DNA from: Hephaestia mangrovi
GTDB lineage: Bacteria > Pseudomonadota > Alphaproteobacteria > Sphingomonadales > Sphingomonadaceae
Reading direction: 5' to 3'
DNA: 64,000 bases
Assembly (NCBI RefSeq): GCF_019880555.1
Contig: NZ_JAINVU010000006.1
Coordinates: forward strand, 124,001 to 188,000
Within the stretch, counting starts at the first letter, position 1. Each line of letters opens with the position of its first letter. Positions 8,094-17,041 of the stretch are shown piece after piece. Position numbers and translations under genes: made by a program. The notes beneath the pieces were generated by a model, which worked only from the letters and a program-made list of their open reading frames with translations, was not told where the DNA came from and made no database searches.

Positions 8094-10331
8094 ATGGCCG
8101 AAACGCGCGAAGGATCGACGATCGACCGGCGCACGCTGCTGATCGGTGGCGGCGTGGGGGCGGGGCTGCTGGTCGCGTGGCAGTTGTGGCCGCGCGACTA
8201 TCGCCCGAATTTGACTGCGGCGCCGGGCGAGCACGTTTTCAACGCTTGGCTGAAGATCGGTGAGGATGGCCATATCGCGGTTGCGGTGCCGCAGACCGAA
8301 TATGGCCAGGGCATCTATACCACGCTGCCGCAGATCATCGCGGACGAGCTGGGCGCCGACTGGCGCACCGTCGCGGTCGAGGCCGCGCCGCTCAACCCGC
8401 TTTACGCCAATCCGATGGCGGCGGATGAGCTGTTCGCCGGTACCTGGAGCGCGCTGCCCGAGGGATTCCGCCACGCCCATGCCCGGCGCAGCGCATTGGT
8501 GCTGACGGCAGGCTCGACCTCGATCCGTATGTTCGGCGACATGGCGGGCGAGGCGGGAGCGGCGGCGCGGGTGCTGTTGTGCAAGGCAGCAGGGCGGCGC
8601 TGGAAAGTCGATTGGCTCGCCTGTGGCACGGCCGCTGGCTTCGTCGTCCACGGGGGGGACCGGTTGCGGTTCGGCGAGCTTGCCGCGGCGGCAGCGGAAG
8701 AAGAGTTGCCGCGCGACGTGCCGCGCCGGGATGGCGAAACCGGCCGTCTTCTGGGCCGGTCGCTGCCTCGGCTCGACGTCCCGTCGAAGGTCGACGGATC
8801 AGCCAATTTCGCCGGCGACATCCGGCTGCCCGACATGGTCTATGCCGCGATCCGCCAGGGCCCGGTCGGTGATACTCGGCTGGTTCGCACCGATCGCGCC
8901 GCGGCGGACCGTGTCCGGGGCGTGGTCGAGGTGATCGAGAATCCGCGCTGGGTTGCCGCGGCGGCGACCAATTGGTGGGCGGCCAACCGCGCGCTCGATG
9001 CGTTGGCCCCCCGGTTCGAAACCAGGAGCGCGATCGTCGATGGCGCCTCGATCGACGCCGCGCTCGATGCAGCGCTCGATGGTGACGGCACGCGCATGGC
9101 CCGGGCCGGCGACCTCGGCAGCGTGTTCAAGGGGGCGAAGCTCGTCACCGCTGCCTATCGGGCCGGCCTCGCCGTCCATGCCCCGATCGAGACGATGACT
9201 GCGACCGCGCATCTGCATGACGGCCGCCTCGAATTGTGGCTGCCGACGCAGGCGCCCGGCCTTGCGCGCGCTGCCGCTGCGGCGACGATCGGGGTCGCCG
9301 AGCACGATGTCACCGTTCATCCGATGCTCGCCGGCGGCTCGTTCGGCGCCAATCTCGAGCATCTCGCGGCGGAGCAGGCGGCGTTGCTCACCGCGCGGCT
9401 CAGGCGCCCGGTGCAGCTGGTCTGGTCGCGTAGCGAGGATCTGCTCCATGATCGCTGTCGCCCGCCGGCGGCGGCGCGGATGAGCGCCCGGCTCGACGTC
9501 AACGGCCGCATCCTCGGCTGGCAGGCCAAGATCGCCGCGCCGCGCACCGGGCGAGAGCTGACCGAGCGGTTGGTCGGCGGCGATGCCGCACTGGCACTGG
9601 CGCGCACGCTGGCCGGCGGGGGGGACGCTTATGCGGTGGCCGGGGCGACACCGTTCTACGCCATCCCCAATTATGCGATCGATCACCACCCGGCGGCGAT
9701 CGGCGTGCCGACCGGCCATTGGCGATCGGGCGCGCACAGCACCTCGTGCTTCTTCACCGAATGTTTCGTCGACGAGCTCGCGCACGTCGCCGGCACCGAG
9801 GCGCTGTCGTTTCGCATTGCTATGCTCGGCGGCGAGACGCGGCTGGCGCGCTGCCTGACGACCGTCGGCTCGCTGGGCGGCTGGGGTGGCGGTGTGCCGG
9901 GCAGCGGGCAGGGTATCGCCTGCCACAGCTTTCGTGGCAGCCATATCGCCGTGCTGGCCGAAGCGCATCTCGACGAGGCGCAGCGTCCGGTGGTCGATCG
10001 CCTCGTCGCCGCGATCGATTGCGGCCGCATGGTCAACCCGAATGTCGTGCAGCAGCAGATCGAGGGCGGGCTGATCTTCGGGCTCGCGCAGGCGCTTGGG
10101 GCGGCGACCGGGTTCACCGACAATCTGGCCGATGCGCGCGGTTTCCGCGATCTCGGCCTGCCGACGCTCGGCAGCGCGCCCGACATCCTTGTCGAGCTGA
10201 TCGCCAGCGAAGCCGATTCTGGCGGCGTTTCCGAGCTGGCGGTGCCGCCGGTCGCGCCCGCCATCGCCAACGCGCTACAATCGGCAACAGGCTCGCGCAT
10301 TCGCACGTTGCCGCTGAGGCTCACCGCATGA
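8094..10331 (+). CDS. Xanthine dehydrogenase-family molybdopterin-binding subunit (IorB/aldehyde oxidase type)
   Basis: A large molybdenum hydroxylase subunit of 745 residues. The N-terminus has DRRTLLIGGGVGAGLLVAW, a twin-arginine-like signal and membrane segment typical of the isoquinoline 1-oxidoreductase beta/aldehyde oxidase branch that is exported with a small [2Fe-2S] subunit. Two Ald_Xan_dh_C2-like repeats follow. The C-terminal active-site segment reads GGVSELAVPPVAPAIANA, where relatives usually have a GE-P-G pattern: the Glu is kept but the preceding Gly is Ser. No iron-sulfur subunit is encoded next to it, which is unusual. Its stop overlaps the hemH start (ATGA). Substrate is unknown. 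Confidence 0.82.
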   Translation: MAETREGSTIDRRTLLIGGGVGAGLLVAWQLWPRDYRPNLTAAPGEHVFNAWLKIGEDGHIAVAVPQTEYGQGIYTTLPQIIADELGADWRTVAVEAAPLNPLYANPMAADELFAGTWSALPEGFRHAHARRSALVLTAGSTSIRMFGDMAGEAGAAARVLLCKAAGRRWKVDWLACGTAAGFVVHGGDRLRFGELAAAAAEEELPRDVPRRDGETGRLLGRSLPRLDVPSKVDGSANFAGDIRLPDMVYAAIRQGPVGDTRLVRTDRAAADRVRGVVEVIENPRWVAAAATNWWAANRALDALAPRFETRSAIVDGASIDAALDAALDGDGTRMARAGDLGSVFKGAKLVTAAYRAGLAVHAPIETMTATAHLHDGRLELWLPTQAPGLARAAAAATIGVAEHDVTVHPMLAGGSFGANLEHLAAEQAALLTARLRRPVQLVWSRSEDLLHDRCRPPAAARMSARLDVNGRILGWQAKIAAPRTGRELTERLVGGDAALALARTLAGGGDAYAVAGATPFYAIPNYAIDHHPAAIGVPTGHWRSGAHSTSCFFTECFVDELAHVAGTEALSFRIAMLGGETRLARCLTTVGSLGGWGGGVPGSGQGIACHSFRGSHIAVLAEAHLDEAQRPVVDRLVAAIDCGRMVNPNVVQQQIEGGLIFGLAQALGAATGFTDNLADARGFRDLGLPTLGSAPDILVELIASEADSGGVSELAVPPVAPAIANALQSATGSRIRTLPLRLTA

Positions 10332-11335
10332 CTTTGACCACCGACCATCCGTCGATTCCGCCGCGCCGGATCGGCGTGTTGCTGATCAACCTCGGGACGC
10401 CCGACGACGCGACGCCGCGTGCGGTGAGGCGCTATCTCGGCGAATTCCTGTCGGACCGTCGCGTGGTCGAGATTCCGGGGCTGATCTGGCAACCGATCCT
10501 ACGCGGGATCATCCTCAACACGCGGCCGAAGAAGTCCGCACATGCCTATGCCCAGGTGTGGCGCGACGATGGCTCGCCGCTCGCCGCGATCACCGAGGCG
10601 CAGGCGACGGCGCTGGCCGGCGCGTTCGGGCCGGACGTGATCGTCGATTGGGCGATGCGTTACGGCAGGCCGGCGATCGCCGACCGGCTCGCGGCGCTCA
10701 AGGCGCAGGGGTGCGAGCGCATCCTGCTCGCTCCGCTCTATCCGCAATATTGCGCCGCGACGACGGCGACCGCCAACGACAAGGCGTTCGTGGCGCTGGC
10801 GGGCATGCGCTGGCAACCGGCGGTGCGGACCTTGCCGCCCTATCATGACGACCCGGCCTATATCGGCGCGCTAAAGGACATGATCGAGGCCGAGCTGGCG
10901 GCGCTCGATTTCTCGCCGCAGGCTCTGGTCGCGAGCTTCCACGGCATGCCGCAGCGGACATTGGAGCTTGGCGATCCCTATCATTGCCACTGCGCCAAGA
11001 CCGCGCGATTGCTGAGCGACGCGTTGGGCCGCGAGCTCATGCTTGCCTTTCAGTCCCGCTTCGGCCGGGCCAAGTGGCTCGAACCGGCAACCGACGCAAC
11101 GCTTGCGGCGCTGCCCGGCAAGGGCGTCACGCGCGTCGCGATCGTCGCGCCCGGCTTCGCGGCGGATTGTCTCGAAACGCTGGAGGAGCTGGCGATTCGC
11201 GGCCGCCAGACATTCCTCGACGCGGGTGGCACCGACTTTGCCTATCTGCCCTGCCTCAACGACAGCGCGATCGGCATCGCGATGCTCAAATCAATTCTGT
11301 CGCGAGAGCTTGCCGGCTGGAACGCGCCCGCTTAG
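10328..11335 (+). CDS. hemH: Ferrochelatase
   Basis: Inserts Fe2+ into protoporphyrin IX, the last step of protoheme synthesis. The 335-residue product has the family landmarks VLLINLGTPD at the N-terminus, the catalytic His segment SFHGMPQRTLELGDPY, LAFQSRFGRAKWL and PGFAADCLETLEE. The HCHCAKT cysteines resemble those in alphaproteobacterial ferrochelatases that carry a [2Fe-2S] cluster; whether this one does is an inference. The ATG start overlaps the stop of the molybdopterin hydroxylase gene, so the two are translationally coupled despite unrelated chemistry. Confidence 0.95.
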   Translation: MTLTTDHPSIPPRRIGVLLINLGTPDDATPRAVRRYLGEFLSDRRVVEIPGLIWQPILRGIILNTRPKKSAHAYAQVWRDDGSPLAAITEAQATALAGAFGPDVIVDWAMRYGRPAIADRLAALKAQGCERILLAPLYPQYCAATTATANDKAFVALAGMRWQPAVRTLPPYHDDPAYIGALKDMIEAELAALDFSPQALVASFHGMPQRTLELGDPYHCHCAKTARLLSDALGRELMLAFQSRFGRAKWLEPATDATLAALPGKGVTRVAIVAPGFAADCLETLEELAIRGRQTFLDAGGTDFAYLPCLNDSAIGIAMLKSILSRELAGWNAPA

Positions 11336-11375
11336 CTTTCGTTACGGTGGGAAACCAATTTTTTAGGAGAGAGCC

Positions 11376-12098
11376 ATGGCACGCGTCGCGATCGTAACCG
11401 GAGGCACCCGGGGCATTGGCGAGGCCATCAGCCTCGCGCTCAAGGACGCGGGCATGATCGTTGCCGCCAATTATGCCGGTAACGAGGAACGCGCGAAGGC
11501 TTTCACCGATCGCACCGGAATCAAGGCGTACAAATGGGACGTCGGCGATTTCGCCGCGTGTCAGGATGGCTGCCAGCGCGTCGCCGAGGAGCTTGGCGAG
11601 GTGGACGTGCTGGTCAACAACGCCGGCATCACCCGCGACGGCACGATGCTGAAGATGAGCCATGACGATTGGGACGAGGTGATGCGTGTCAATCTGGGCG
11701 GATGCTTCAACATGGCCAAGGCGGTGTTTCCGGGCATGCGCAGCCGCAAATGGGGCCGGATCGTCAACATCGGCTCGATCAACGGCCAGGCCGGGCAATA
11801 TGGCCAGGTGAATTATGCCGCCGCCAAATCGGGCATTCACGGTTTCACCAAGGCGCTGGCGCAGGAAGGCGCGCGGGCAGGCGTGACGGTCAACGCGATC
11901 GCGCCGGGCTATATCGATACCGACATGGTCGCGGCGGTGCCGGCCGATGTGCTGGAGAAGATCGTTGCCAAGATCCCGGTCGGGCGCCTGGGCAAGGCCG
12001 AGGAAATCGCGCGCGGTGTGGCATTTCTGTGCGCCGAGGATGCCGGATTCGTGACCGGATCGACGCTCAGCATCAACGGCGGCCAGCATATGTACTGA
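11376..12098 (+). CDS. phaB: Acetoacetyl-CoA reductase
   Basis: An NADPH-dependent SDR that reduces acetoacetyl-CoA to (R)-3-hydroxybutyryl-CoA for polyhydroxybutyrate synthesis. It has VTGGTRGIG at the N-terminus, NNAG, the catalytic Ser134-Tyr147-Lys151 triad in NIGSINGQAGQYGQVNYAAA and the following Lys, and the typical PhaB end STLSINGGQHMY. A good ribosome site (AGGAGAG) lies just upstream. No phaA or phaC is adjacent. FabG is the alternative, but the GQYGQVNY segment and the C-terminus favour PhaB. Confidence 0.9.
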   Translation: MARVAIVTGGTRGIGEAISLALKDAGMIVAANYAGNEERAKAFTDRTGIKAYKWDVGDFAACQDGCQRVAEELGEVDVLVNNAGITRDGTMLKMSHDDWDEVMRVNLGGCFNMAKAVFPGMRSRKWGRIVNIGSINGQAGQYGQVNYAAAKSGIHGFTKALAQEGARAGVTVNAIAPGYIDTDMVAAVPADVLEKIVAKIPVGRLGKAEEIARGVAFLCAEDAGFVTGSTLSINGGQHMY

Positions 12099-12103
12099 CG
12101 AGC

Positions 12104-12215
12104 GCAGGCGGCGCTACGCCGCCGCCGATGCGCGCCCATGGCGCGCAGCGCCCGGCACGGCCGGCGGGTCGGCGTCAGCCGATCCCGGCCGACGGCGGCT
12201 TGGCCGTCGTCGGGT
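12104..12215. repeat. Dispersed palindromic intergenic repeat, copy A
   Basis: A GC-rich block of about 110 bp in the convergent gap between phaB and the ArsC-like gene. It reappears in inverted orientation at 14771-14878. The two copies share an identical 19-base core (12155-12173 here; reverse complement of 14814-14832) and align with few differences over most of their length. Internal inverted repeats suggest it folds and may double as a bidirectional terminator. Confidence 0.6.
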
Positions 12216-12256
12216 CCAATACCCGCCTCATCTCCCTCTCCCCACGGAGGGAGCGC

Positions 12257-12604
12257 TCACCCGAATGCCGCCTCGTAAATTTCCGGCTTGAACCCGACGA
12301 TGCGGCGATCGCCGATATCGAGCACTGGCCGCTTGATCATCGATGGCTGCGCCAGCATCAGCGCGATCGCCTTGCCGGCGTCGAGATCGCTGCGCTCGGT
12401 CTCGGGCAGCTTGCGGAAGGTGGTCCCCGCGCGATTGAGCAGCACTTCCCAGCCAAGTTCCGCGACCCAGCTTTCCAACCTGGCGCGATCGATCCCGGCC
12501 TTTTTATAGTCATGAAAATCGTACGCCACGCCATGCGCGTCGAGCCACGCCCGCGCGCGCTTGATCGTGTCGCAATTGGGAATGCCATACATGGTTGCGG
12601 TCAC
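12257..12604 (-). CDS. ArsC/Spx-family thioredoxin-fold protein (YffB-like)
   Basis: A 115-residue thioredoxin-fold protein of the ArsC family. It has MYGIPNCDTIKRARAWLDAH with a single active-site-type cysteine, then VAYDFHDYKKAGID and the conserved RPVLDIGDRRIVGFKPE with the cis-proline. These features match YffB/Spx-like proteins rather than true arsenate reductases, which need extra anion-binding residues. Activity is unknown; glutathione-linked thiol reduction is a guess from YffB. The GTG start at 12604 has GAGAGGA upstream; ATG 12592 is an internal alternative. It diverges from the M13 peptidase gene. Confidence 0.8.
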   Translation of the reverse strand: MTATMYGIPNCDTIKRARAWLDAHGVAYDFHDYKKAGIDRARLESWVAELGWEVLLNRAGTTFRKLPETERSDLDAGKAIALMLAQPSMIKRPVLDIGDRRIVGFKPEIYEAAFG

Positions 12605-12735
12605 CTGCGGTCCTCTCGATTGCCAGCCGCCGCGTCGTAGCGCGCTGCCGCCGCGCTGGCCATGTCGTTGGGCCCTGGCGGGGCGATTGCTGCTGGAGTA
12701 GCGATGGCAATCATCGTTTTCGGGGGGAGTTCGTC

Positions 12736-14763
12736 ATGCGCCGTCACTTGCTGTTCGCCACCATCGCTCTCGCACCGCTGCTGATCGCGGCGACTGATAC
12801 GGGCACGCCGCGCTATGGCACCTGGGGCGTGGCGATCGAGGATATGGATCGTTCGGTAAAGCCCGGTGACGACTTTTTCGATTATGTCGAGGGGACATGG
12901 CTGAAGAATCATCCGATCGCCCCGGACAAGGTCGGCGCGGGTTATAATTACGAGCTGCCCGACGAGATCGAGCAGCAGGTGCGCGGGCTGGTCGAGCGCG
13001 AGGCGGCGAAGCCCGACGACATGATCGCGAAGAAGGTCGGCGATTTCTACTCGGCGTGGATGGACGAGCAGGGCATCGAGGCACGCGGGACGGCGCCGCT
13101 CAAGCCCTATCTGGCCAGGATCGCCGACGTGACGGATCGCGGCGCGCTCGTCCGTCTGATGATGCAGCCGGGCTATGCCGCGCCGGTATATATCGCGATC
13201 ACTGCCGATCAGGACGATCCGACGCGCTATACCGCTGCTGCCGGGCAGGCGCGGCTCGGGCTGCCGACGCGCGATTATTACCTCCTCAAGGGCGAAAAAT
13301 ACGACGCGATTCGCAAGGCATACCACGCCTATATCGTACAGATCCTGACGCTTGCCGGGATGACCGATGCGAGCGCGAAGGCCGATCGCATTCTGGCGCT
13401 CGAGACGCGGTTGTCGCAGGACCAGTGGACGCCCGAGGCGCGGCGCGATCCGATTCGGACGCATAACCCGATGACTCGCGCGCAGCTGATGAAGTTGGCG
13501 CCCGAATTCGATTGGGGCCCGACGCTCGCCTCGATGGGGCTGTCGGCGGCGCAGAAGGTCGATGTCGCCGAAACGACGGCGGTGACCGCGGCAGGCAAGC
13601 GCCTCGCCGATGTGCCGCTGGCGACCTGGAAGGACTGGCTGGCGTTCCGTTTCGTCAGCGATCACGCGAGTTTCCTGCCGCGCGCTTTCGATCAGGCGCA
13701 TTTTGATTTCTATTCCAAGACGCTGAACGACGTGCCCGAGCAACGTGCGCGGTGGAAACGCGGCATCGCCTTGCTCGACGGCAGCCTCGGCGAAGCGGTC
13801 GGCAAGCTCTACGTCGCCGAGCATTGGTCGCCCGAGACGCAGGCCAAGGCCGACGAACTGGTCAACGACGTGCGCGCGGCCTATGCCGACAAGATCAGCC
13901 ATGCCGCATGGATGGACGCAGCGACGCGCAAGGCAGCGCTGACCAAGCTCGGTACGTTCGATCCGCGCATCGGCCATCCCCGGAAGTGGATCAATTATTC
14001 GGGCCTGGCGGTGAGCCGCACCGATCCCCTGGCCAACGACGTGGCGAGCGATACCTTCCAATGGCGGCTGCAACTGGCGCGCTTCCCGCATCCGGTCGAT
14101 CGCGGGCTGTGGGACATGACGCCGCAGACGGTGAATGCTTATTACGACCCGACGATGAACCAGATCACCGTGCCGGCGGCGATCCTGCAGCCGCCGTTCT
14201 TCGATCCCAACGCCGATCCGGCGGTCAATTATGCCGAAACCGGCGCGACCACGATCGGCCATGAAATGGGCCACGGGTTTGACGATCAGGGCCGGCAATA
14301 TGACGCACAAGGCCGGCTGCGCGACTGGTGGACCAAGGAAACCGCAGCGAAATACACCGTCAAGGCGGATCGGCTGGCCGATCAGTTCGATCAATATGAG
14401 CCGATCCCCGGCGTCCACATCAAGGGCAAGCTGACGCTGGGCGAGAACCTTGCCGATCTCGGCGGGCTGGAGACGGCGTATGACGCCTATCGCCGCTATG
14501 TTGCGCGGCACGGCGAGCCGCCGGTGATCGACGGCTATACCGGGGACCAGCGCTTCTTCATCGCCTTTGCCGCGGCCTGGCAGGGCAAGATCCGCGAGGG
14601 GGCCGAGCGGCAGCAACTGCTCAGCAACCCGCATAGCCCGGACAAGTATCGGGTCGACGGGATCGTGCGTAATTTCGATCCCTGGTATAAGGCGTTCGAC
14701 GTCACGCCGGGGGACAAGATGTATCTTCCACCCGACCAGCGCGTGCATATCTGGACCGAATAG
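12736..14763 (+). CDS. M13-family zinc metallopeptidase (neprilysin/PepO-like)
   Basis: A secreted zinc endopeptidase of 675 residues. A signal peptide (about residues 1-20, RRHLLFATIALAPLLIAA) is followed by the M13 N-terminal domain and a catalytic domain with HEMGHGFDDQG (zinc ligands and catalytic Glu), GENLADLGGLETAYDAY (third zinc ligand Glu and the adjacent Asp) and a C-terminal region ending in a conserved tryptophan. It starts at ATG 12736, after GGGGGGAG; the frame is open further upstream but without homology. It probably degrades or processes peptides in the periplasm. Confidence 0.92.
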   Translation: MRRHLLFATIALAPLLIAATDTGTPRYGTWGVAIEDMDRSVKPGDDFFDYVEGTWLKNHPIAPDKVGAGYNYELPDEIEQQVRGLVEREAAKPDDMIAKKVGDFYSAWMDEQGIEARGTAPLKPYLARIADVTDRGALVRLMMQPGYAAPVYIAITADQDDPTRYTAAAGQARLGLPTRDYYLLKGEKYDAIRKAYHAYIVQILTLAGMTDASAKADRILALETRLSQDQWTPEARRDPIRTHNPMTRAQLMKLAPEFDWGPTLASMGLSAAQKVDVAETTAVTAAGKRLADVPLATWKDWLAFRFVSDHASFLPRAFDQAHFDFYSKTLNDVPEQRARWKRGIALLDGSLGEAVGKLYVAEHWSPETQAKADELVNDVRAAYADKISHAAWMDAATRKAALTKLGTFDPRIGHPRKWINYSGLAVSRTDPLANDVASDTFQWRLQLARFPHPVDRGLWDMTPQTVNAYYDPTMNQITVPAAILQPPFFDPNADPAVNYAETGATTIGHEMGHGFDDQGRQYDAQGRLRDWWTKETAAKYTVKADRLADQFDQYEPIPGVHIKGKLTLGENLADLGGLETAYDAYRRYVARHGEPPVIDGYTGDQRFFIAFAAAWQGKIREGAERQQLLSNPHSPDKYRVDGIVRNFDPWYKAFDVTPGDKMYLPPDQRVHIWTE

Positions 14764-14770
14764 GAAGGTG

Positions 14771-14878
14771 TTGGCGACGGCGGCGAAGCCGCCGTCGGAC
14801 GGGTTCGGCTGAAGCCGACCCGCCGGCCGTGCTTGGCGCCGCGCTCTACGTGGCGGCGGCGGTGCGCCGCCTCCGCCA
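14771..14878. repeat. Dispersed palindromic intergenic repeat, copy B
   Basis: The inverted partner of the block at 12104-12215, here in the convergent gap after the M13 peptidase gene. It contains a perfect 10-bp hairpin (14775-14784 with 14788-14797, loop GAA), a second hairpin around 14801-14822, and GCTTGGCG/CGCCAAGC ends of a longer foldback (about 14831-14882). The strong hairpins directly after the stop codon probably end transcription of the peptidase gene. Confidence 0.6.
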
Positions 14879-14885
14879 AGCACAA

Positions 14886-14913
14886 GAGGCCGGCCCCTTG
14901 CGGGACCGGCCTC
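14886..14913. terminator. GC-rich hairpin between convergent genes
   Basis: GAGGCCGG (14886-14893) pairs with CCGGCCTC (14906-14913), and CCC pairs with GGG around a TTGC loop, with one mismatch. It follows the minus-strand glycine-zipper gene. Downstream T content on the minus strand is weak (TTGTGCTTGG), so it is a likely but not classical intrinsic terminator. Its loop and stem style recur at 23940-23961. Confidence 0.5.
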
Positions 14914-14957
14914 CGCCCTCGATACGCGACCCGAGGGAACTCGCTATTCGGTGTGGA

Positions 14958-15323
14958 TCAGCGGCAATAATCGGGGCGATCCGATCGATCGATCGCCCGG
15001 CCGGCCAACGCGCCGCCGCCGGCGCCGAGCACAGTGCCCAGCGTCCGATCGCCACGGCCGGCGATTTCGTGGCCCAGCAATCCACCAGCGATCGCGCCGA
15101 TGATCGTGCCGCCATCGCCATTGCCGCGGCAGCGGCGATAATCCCGATAACCGCGATAATCCCGATAACCGCGCCGGTCGTATCGATCATGCTCGCGATA
15201 GCTGTCGCGATGATAACCGCGGTAATGCGAATGATAGCGCTGCGCCATCGCCGGCGCGGCGGGAACGAATGTGGCGGCCCCCATCGCTAGGGCGGCGCCG
15301 ACGAGCGAAAGCTGCTTCAACAT
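14958..15323 (-). CDS. Glycine-zipper outer-membrane-type protein (17 kDa surface antigen family)
   Basis: A small secreted protein of 121 residues. A Sec signal peptide ending AAPAMAQ (about residue 28) is followed by a Tyr/Arg/Asp-rich low-complexity stretch with YRGYRDYR-type repeats (about 30-65), then a glycine zipper 2TM segment (GGTIIGAIAGGLLGHEIAGR ... GAGGGALAGRAIDR). Family members insert in or associate with the outer membrane; the role is unknown. The DNA encoding the repeats (about 15130-15240) is itself short-repetitive. Start at ATG 15321-15323. Confidence 0.8.
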   Translation of the reverse strand: MLKQLSLVGAALAMGAATFVPAAPAMAQRYHSHYRGYHRDSYREHDRYDRRGYRDYRGYRDYRRCRGNGDGGTIIGAIAGGLLGHEIAGRGDRTLGTVLGAGGGALAGRAIDRSDRPDYCR

Positions 15324-15417
15324 GGTCGTCTCCTCATAGCTCGGGGACGCGGCGACGAATCATCGCTGCGGCCGTCAGATGTATGGATATGAGGTATCGG
15401 GCTTGAGTGATCGCTGA

Positions 15418-16494
15418 ATGCGCCGGTTATCGGGCGTTCAGCCAGCCTGCCAGGTGGCGCTGAGGTCGAATGCCGCTATAGCCGCGGCGGTGCGCCTGCT
15501 TTTCTCGATCCTCATCGTTCTGCTGTTGGTGCCGAGTTACGCCACCGTCCCGCCCGAACCGCGGCTTGCCGCGATGGGCAGGATGACGGTGCGCAAGGTC
15601 GTGCTCGATAGTAGTGATCCGGCGCGCCGCCACGTCGGTCGGCTTACCTGGCTCGGCGGCATCGCGCTATCGAGCGACGATCCCGCCTTTGGCGGCTTTT
15701 CATCGATGAGCTTGGTGGGCGACCGTTTCACGCTGCTCAGTGATGGCGGCAACTTCATCGACTTCCGCATGGACGGCGACTGGCGAATCGGCGACCTGCA
15801 TTTCGGCAATCTACCCGACGGCCCCGGGACCGGCTGGGAAAAGAGCGATCGCGACAGCGAATCGATGGCCCGCGATCCGAAAACCGGGGACATCTGGGTC
15901 GGTTTCGAAGTCTATAATGCGATCTGGCGCTACTCGGCGGGATTTGCTCATGCCGAGGCGCATGTACGTCCGAAGGACATGGCGAAGTGGCCGATTGCCG
16001 GCGGCCCGGAATCGATGGTCCGGCTACGCGATGGTCATTTCGTCGTGTTTGGTGAAACGGCGCATTGGCCGCACGATCACGCGCATGCCGCGCGCTGGTT
16101 CGATCATGATCCGACGATCGATCCGACCACCGGCTTCCGCTTCGATTACGCCCCGCCGCACGGCTATGATCCCAGCGACGCGGTCGAGCTGCCCGACGGC
16201 GATCTGCTGGTGCTCAACCGGCGATTCCAGCTGCCGTACACCTTTACCGCGATCCTGACGATCGTTCCCCGCGCCGAGATCGCGCCGGGCAAGACGGCGA
16301 TCGGCACGCCGATCGCGACCTTCGCCGCGCCGTTGATCCACGACAATTTCGAGGCGTTGGCCGTGACCCGCGAGGGCAAGGACACGATTATCTGGATGGC
16401 GTCCGATGACAATCAGTCGATTCTCGAACGCTCGCTGCTGCTCAAGTTCCGGCTCGATCCACCGGAAACGACGAAAACGCCGCCCTGGGGTTAG
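15418..16494 (+). CDS. Esterase-like activity of phytase family protein (PF13449)
   Basis: A secreted beta-propeller-like protein of up to 358 residues. The segment GGIALSSDDPAFGGFSSMSLVGDRFTLLSD... GDWRIGDLHFG and the GYDPSDAVELPDGDLLVLNR strand pattern match the phytase-like domain found in proteins with esterase-like activity. A hydrophobic leader (LLFSILIVLLLVPSYA) targets export. ATG 15418 leaves an odd 24-residue head before this leader, so GTG 15490 is a plausible true start. Substrate unknown. It converges on rpmB. Confidence 0.75.
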   Translation: MRRLSGVQPACQVALRSNAAIAAAVRLLFSILIVLLLVPSYATVPPEPRLAAMGRMTVRKVVLDSSDPARRHVGRLTWLGGIALSSDDPAFGGFSSMSLVGDRFTLLSDGGNFIDFRMDGDWRIGDLHFGNLPDGPGTGWEKSDRDSESMARDPKTGDIWVGFEVYNAIWRYSAGFAHAEAHVRPKDMAKWPIAGGPESMVRLRDGHFVVFGETAHWPHDHAHAARWFDHDPTIDPTTGFRFDYAPPHGYDPSDAVELPDGDLLVLNRRFQLPYTFTAILTIVPRAEIAPGKTAIGTPIATFAAPLIHDNFEALAVTREGKDTIIWMASDDNQSILERSLLLKFRLDPPETTKTPPWG

Positions 16495-16558
16495 CCGGGA
16501 CGGCGCATCCATTATCTCATGGCCTGGCGAGGCCGGCGTGGCCGAACCTCGGCAGCAA

Positions 16559-16846
16559 TCAGGCCGAAGCGAGCTTCTTGGCGATGTCGCGCTTCAGGCG
16601 GCGCGCCTTGAGCGACAGCTTGTCGTCGCTGGTCTTGACCAGCCAGTTGTCGAGGCCGCCGACATGCTCGACCGAGCGGAGGCCATGCGTCGAAACGCGC
16701 AGCTTCACGCTCGTCTCCAGCGCCTCGGACATCAGCGTGACGTTCTGCAGGTTGGGCAGGAACGTGCGCTTGGTCTTGTTGTTGGCGTGGGAAACATTGT
16801 GTCCCACCTGACGGCCCTTGCCGGTCAGCTCGCAAATGCGCGACAT
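16559..16846 (-). CDS. rpmB: 50S ribosomal protein L28
   Basis: A 95-residue bL28 protein beginning [20 protein letters not shown] and containing [15 protein letters not shown] and the C-terminal [21 protein letters not shown], diagnostic for L28 of alphaproteobacteria. The zinc-binding cysteine pairs of some bacterial L28 are absent, as usual in this group. The start is the ATG at 16844-16846; an upstream in-frame extension lacks homology. Confidence 0.95.
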   Translation of the reverse strand: MSRICELTGKGRQVGHNVSHANNKTKRTFLPNLQNVTLMSEALETSVKLRVSTHGLRSVEHVGGLDNWLVKTSDDKLSLKARRLKRDIAKKLASA

Positions 16847-17041
16847 CGGTTGAAATCCTGAATTCGGGTTTATCCGGAAAGTCGGCGCACCTAGCGGCAT
16901 CGTGGCAGGACGTCAACCGATTCCGGGGTGGACCGGTTGTATCCAGATCGCAGCGAGGCTCAACCGGCCTGAATGCAGCGCCATGCAACTCGCTCACCGA
17001 TTGGACGTTATTACGCCAGCGAAAAGATTTGGGAGACCATC

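Noticed and set aside
11343..11359. TACGGTGGGAAACCAAT upstream of phaB as a seventh FixJ-type site
   Set aside because: Only about 10 of 17 positions match, the C run is missing, and it lies 16 bp before the start codon instead of 49-63 bp.
12257..12604. Arsenate reductase (arsC) as the name for this gene
   Set aside because: It has only the single Cys of YffB/Spx-like proteins, and no arsR, arsB or acr3 is nearby.
15130..15240. Short repeated DNA (CGATAATCC/CGATAACCG units) that could suggest a CRISPR or tandem repeat array
   Set aside because: Units are short, have no spacers and encode the YRGYRDYR-type low-complexity stretch of the glycine-zipper protein in frame.
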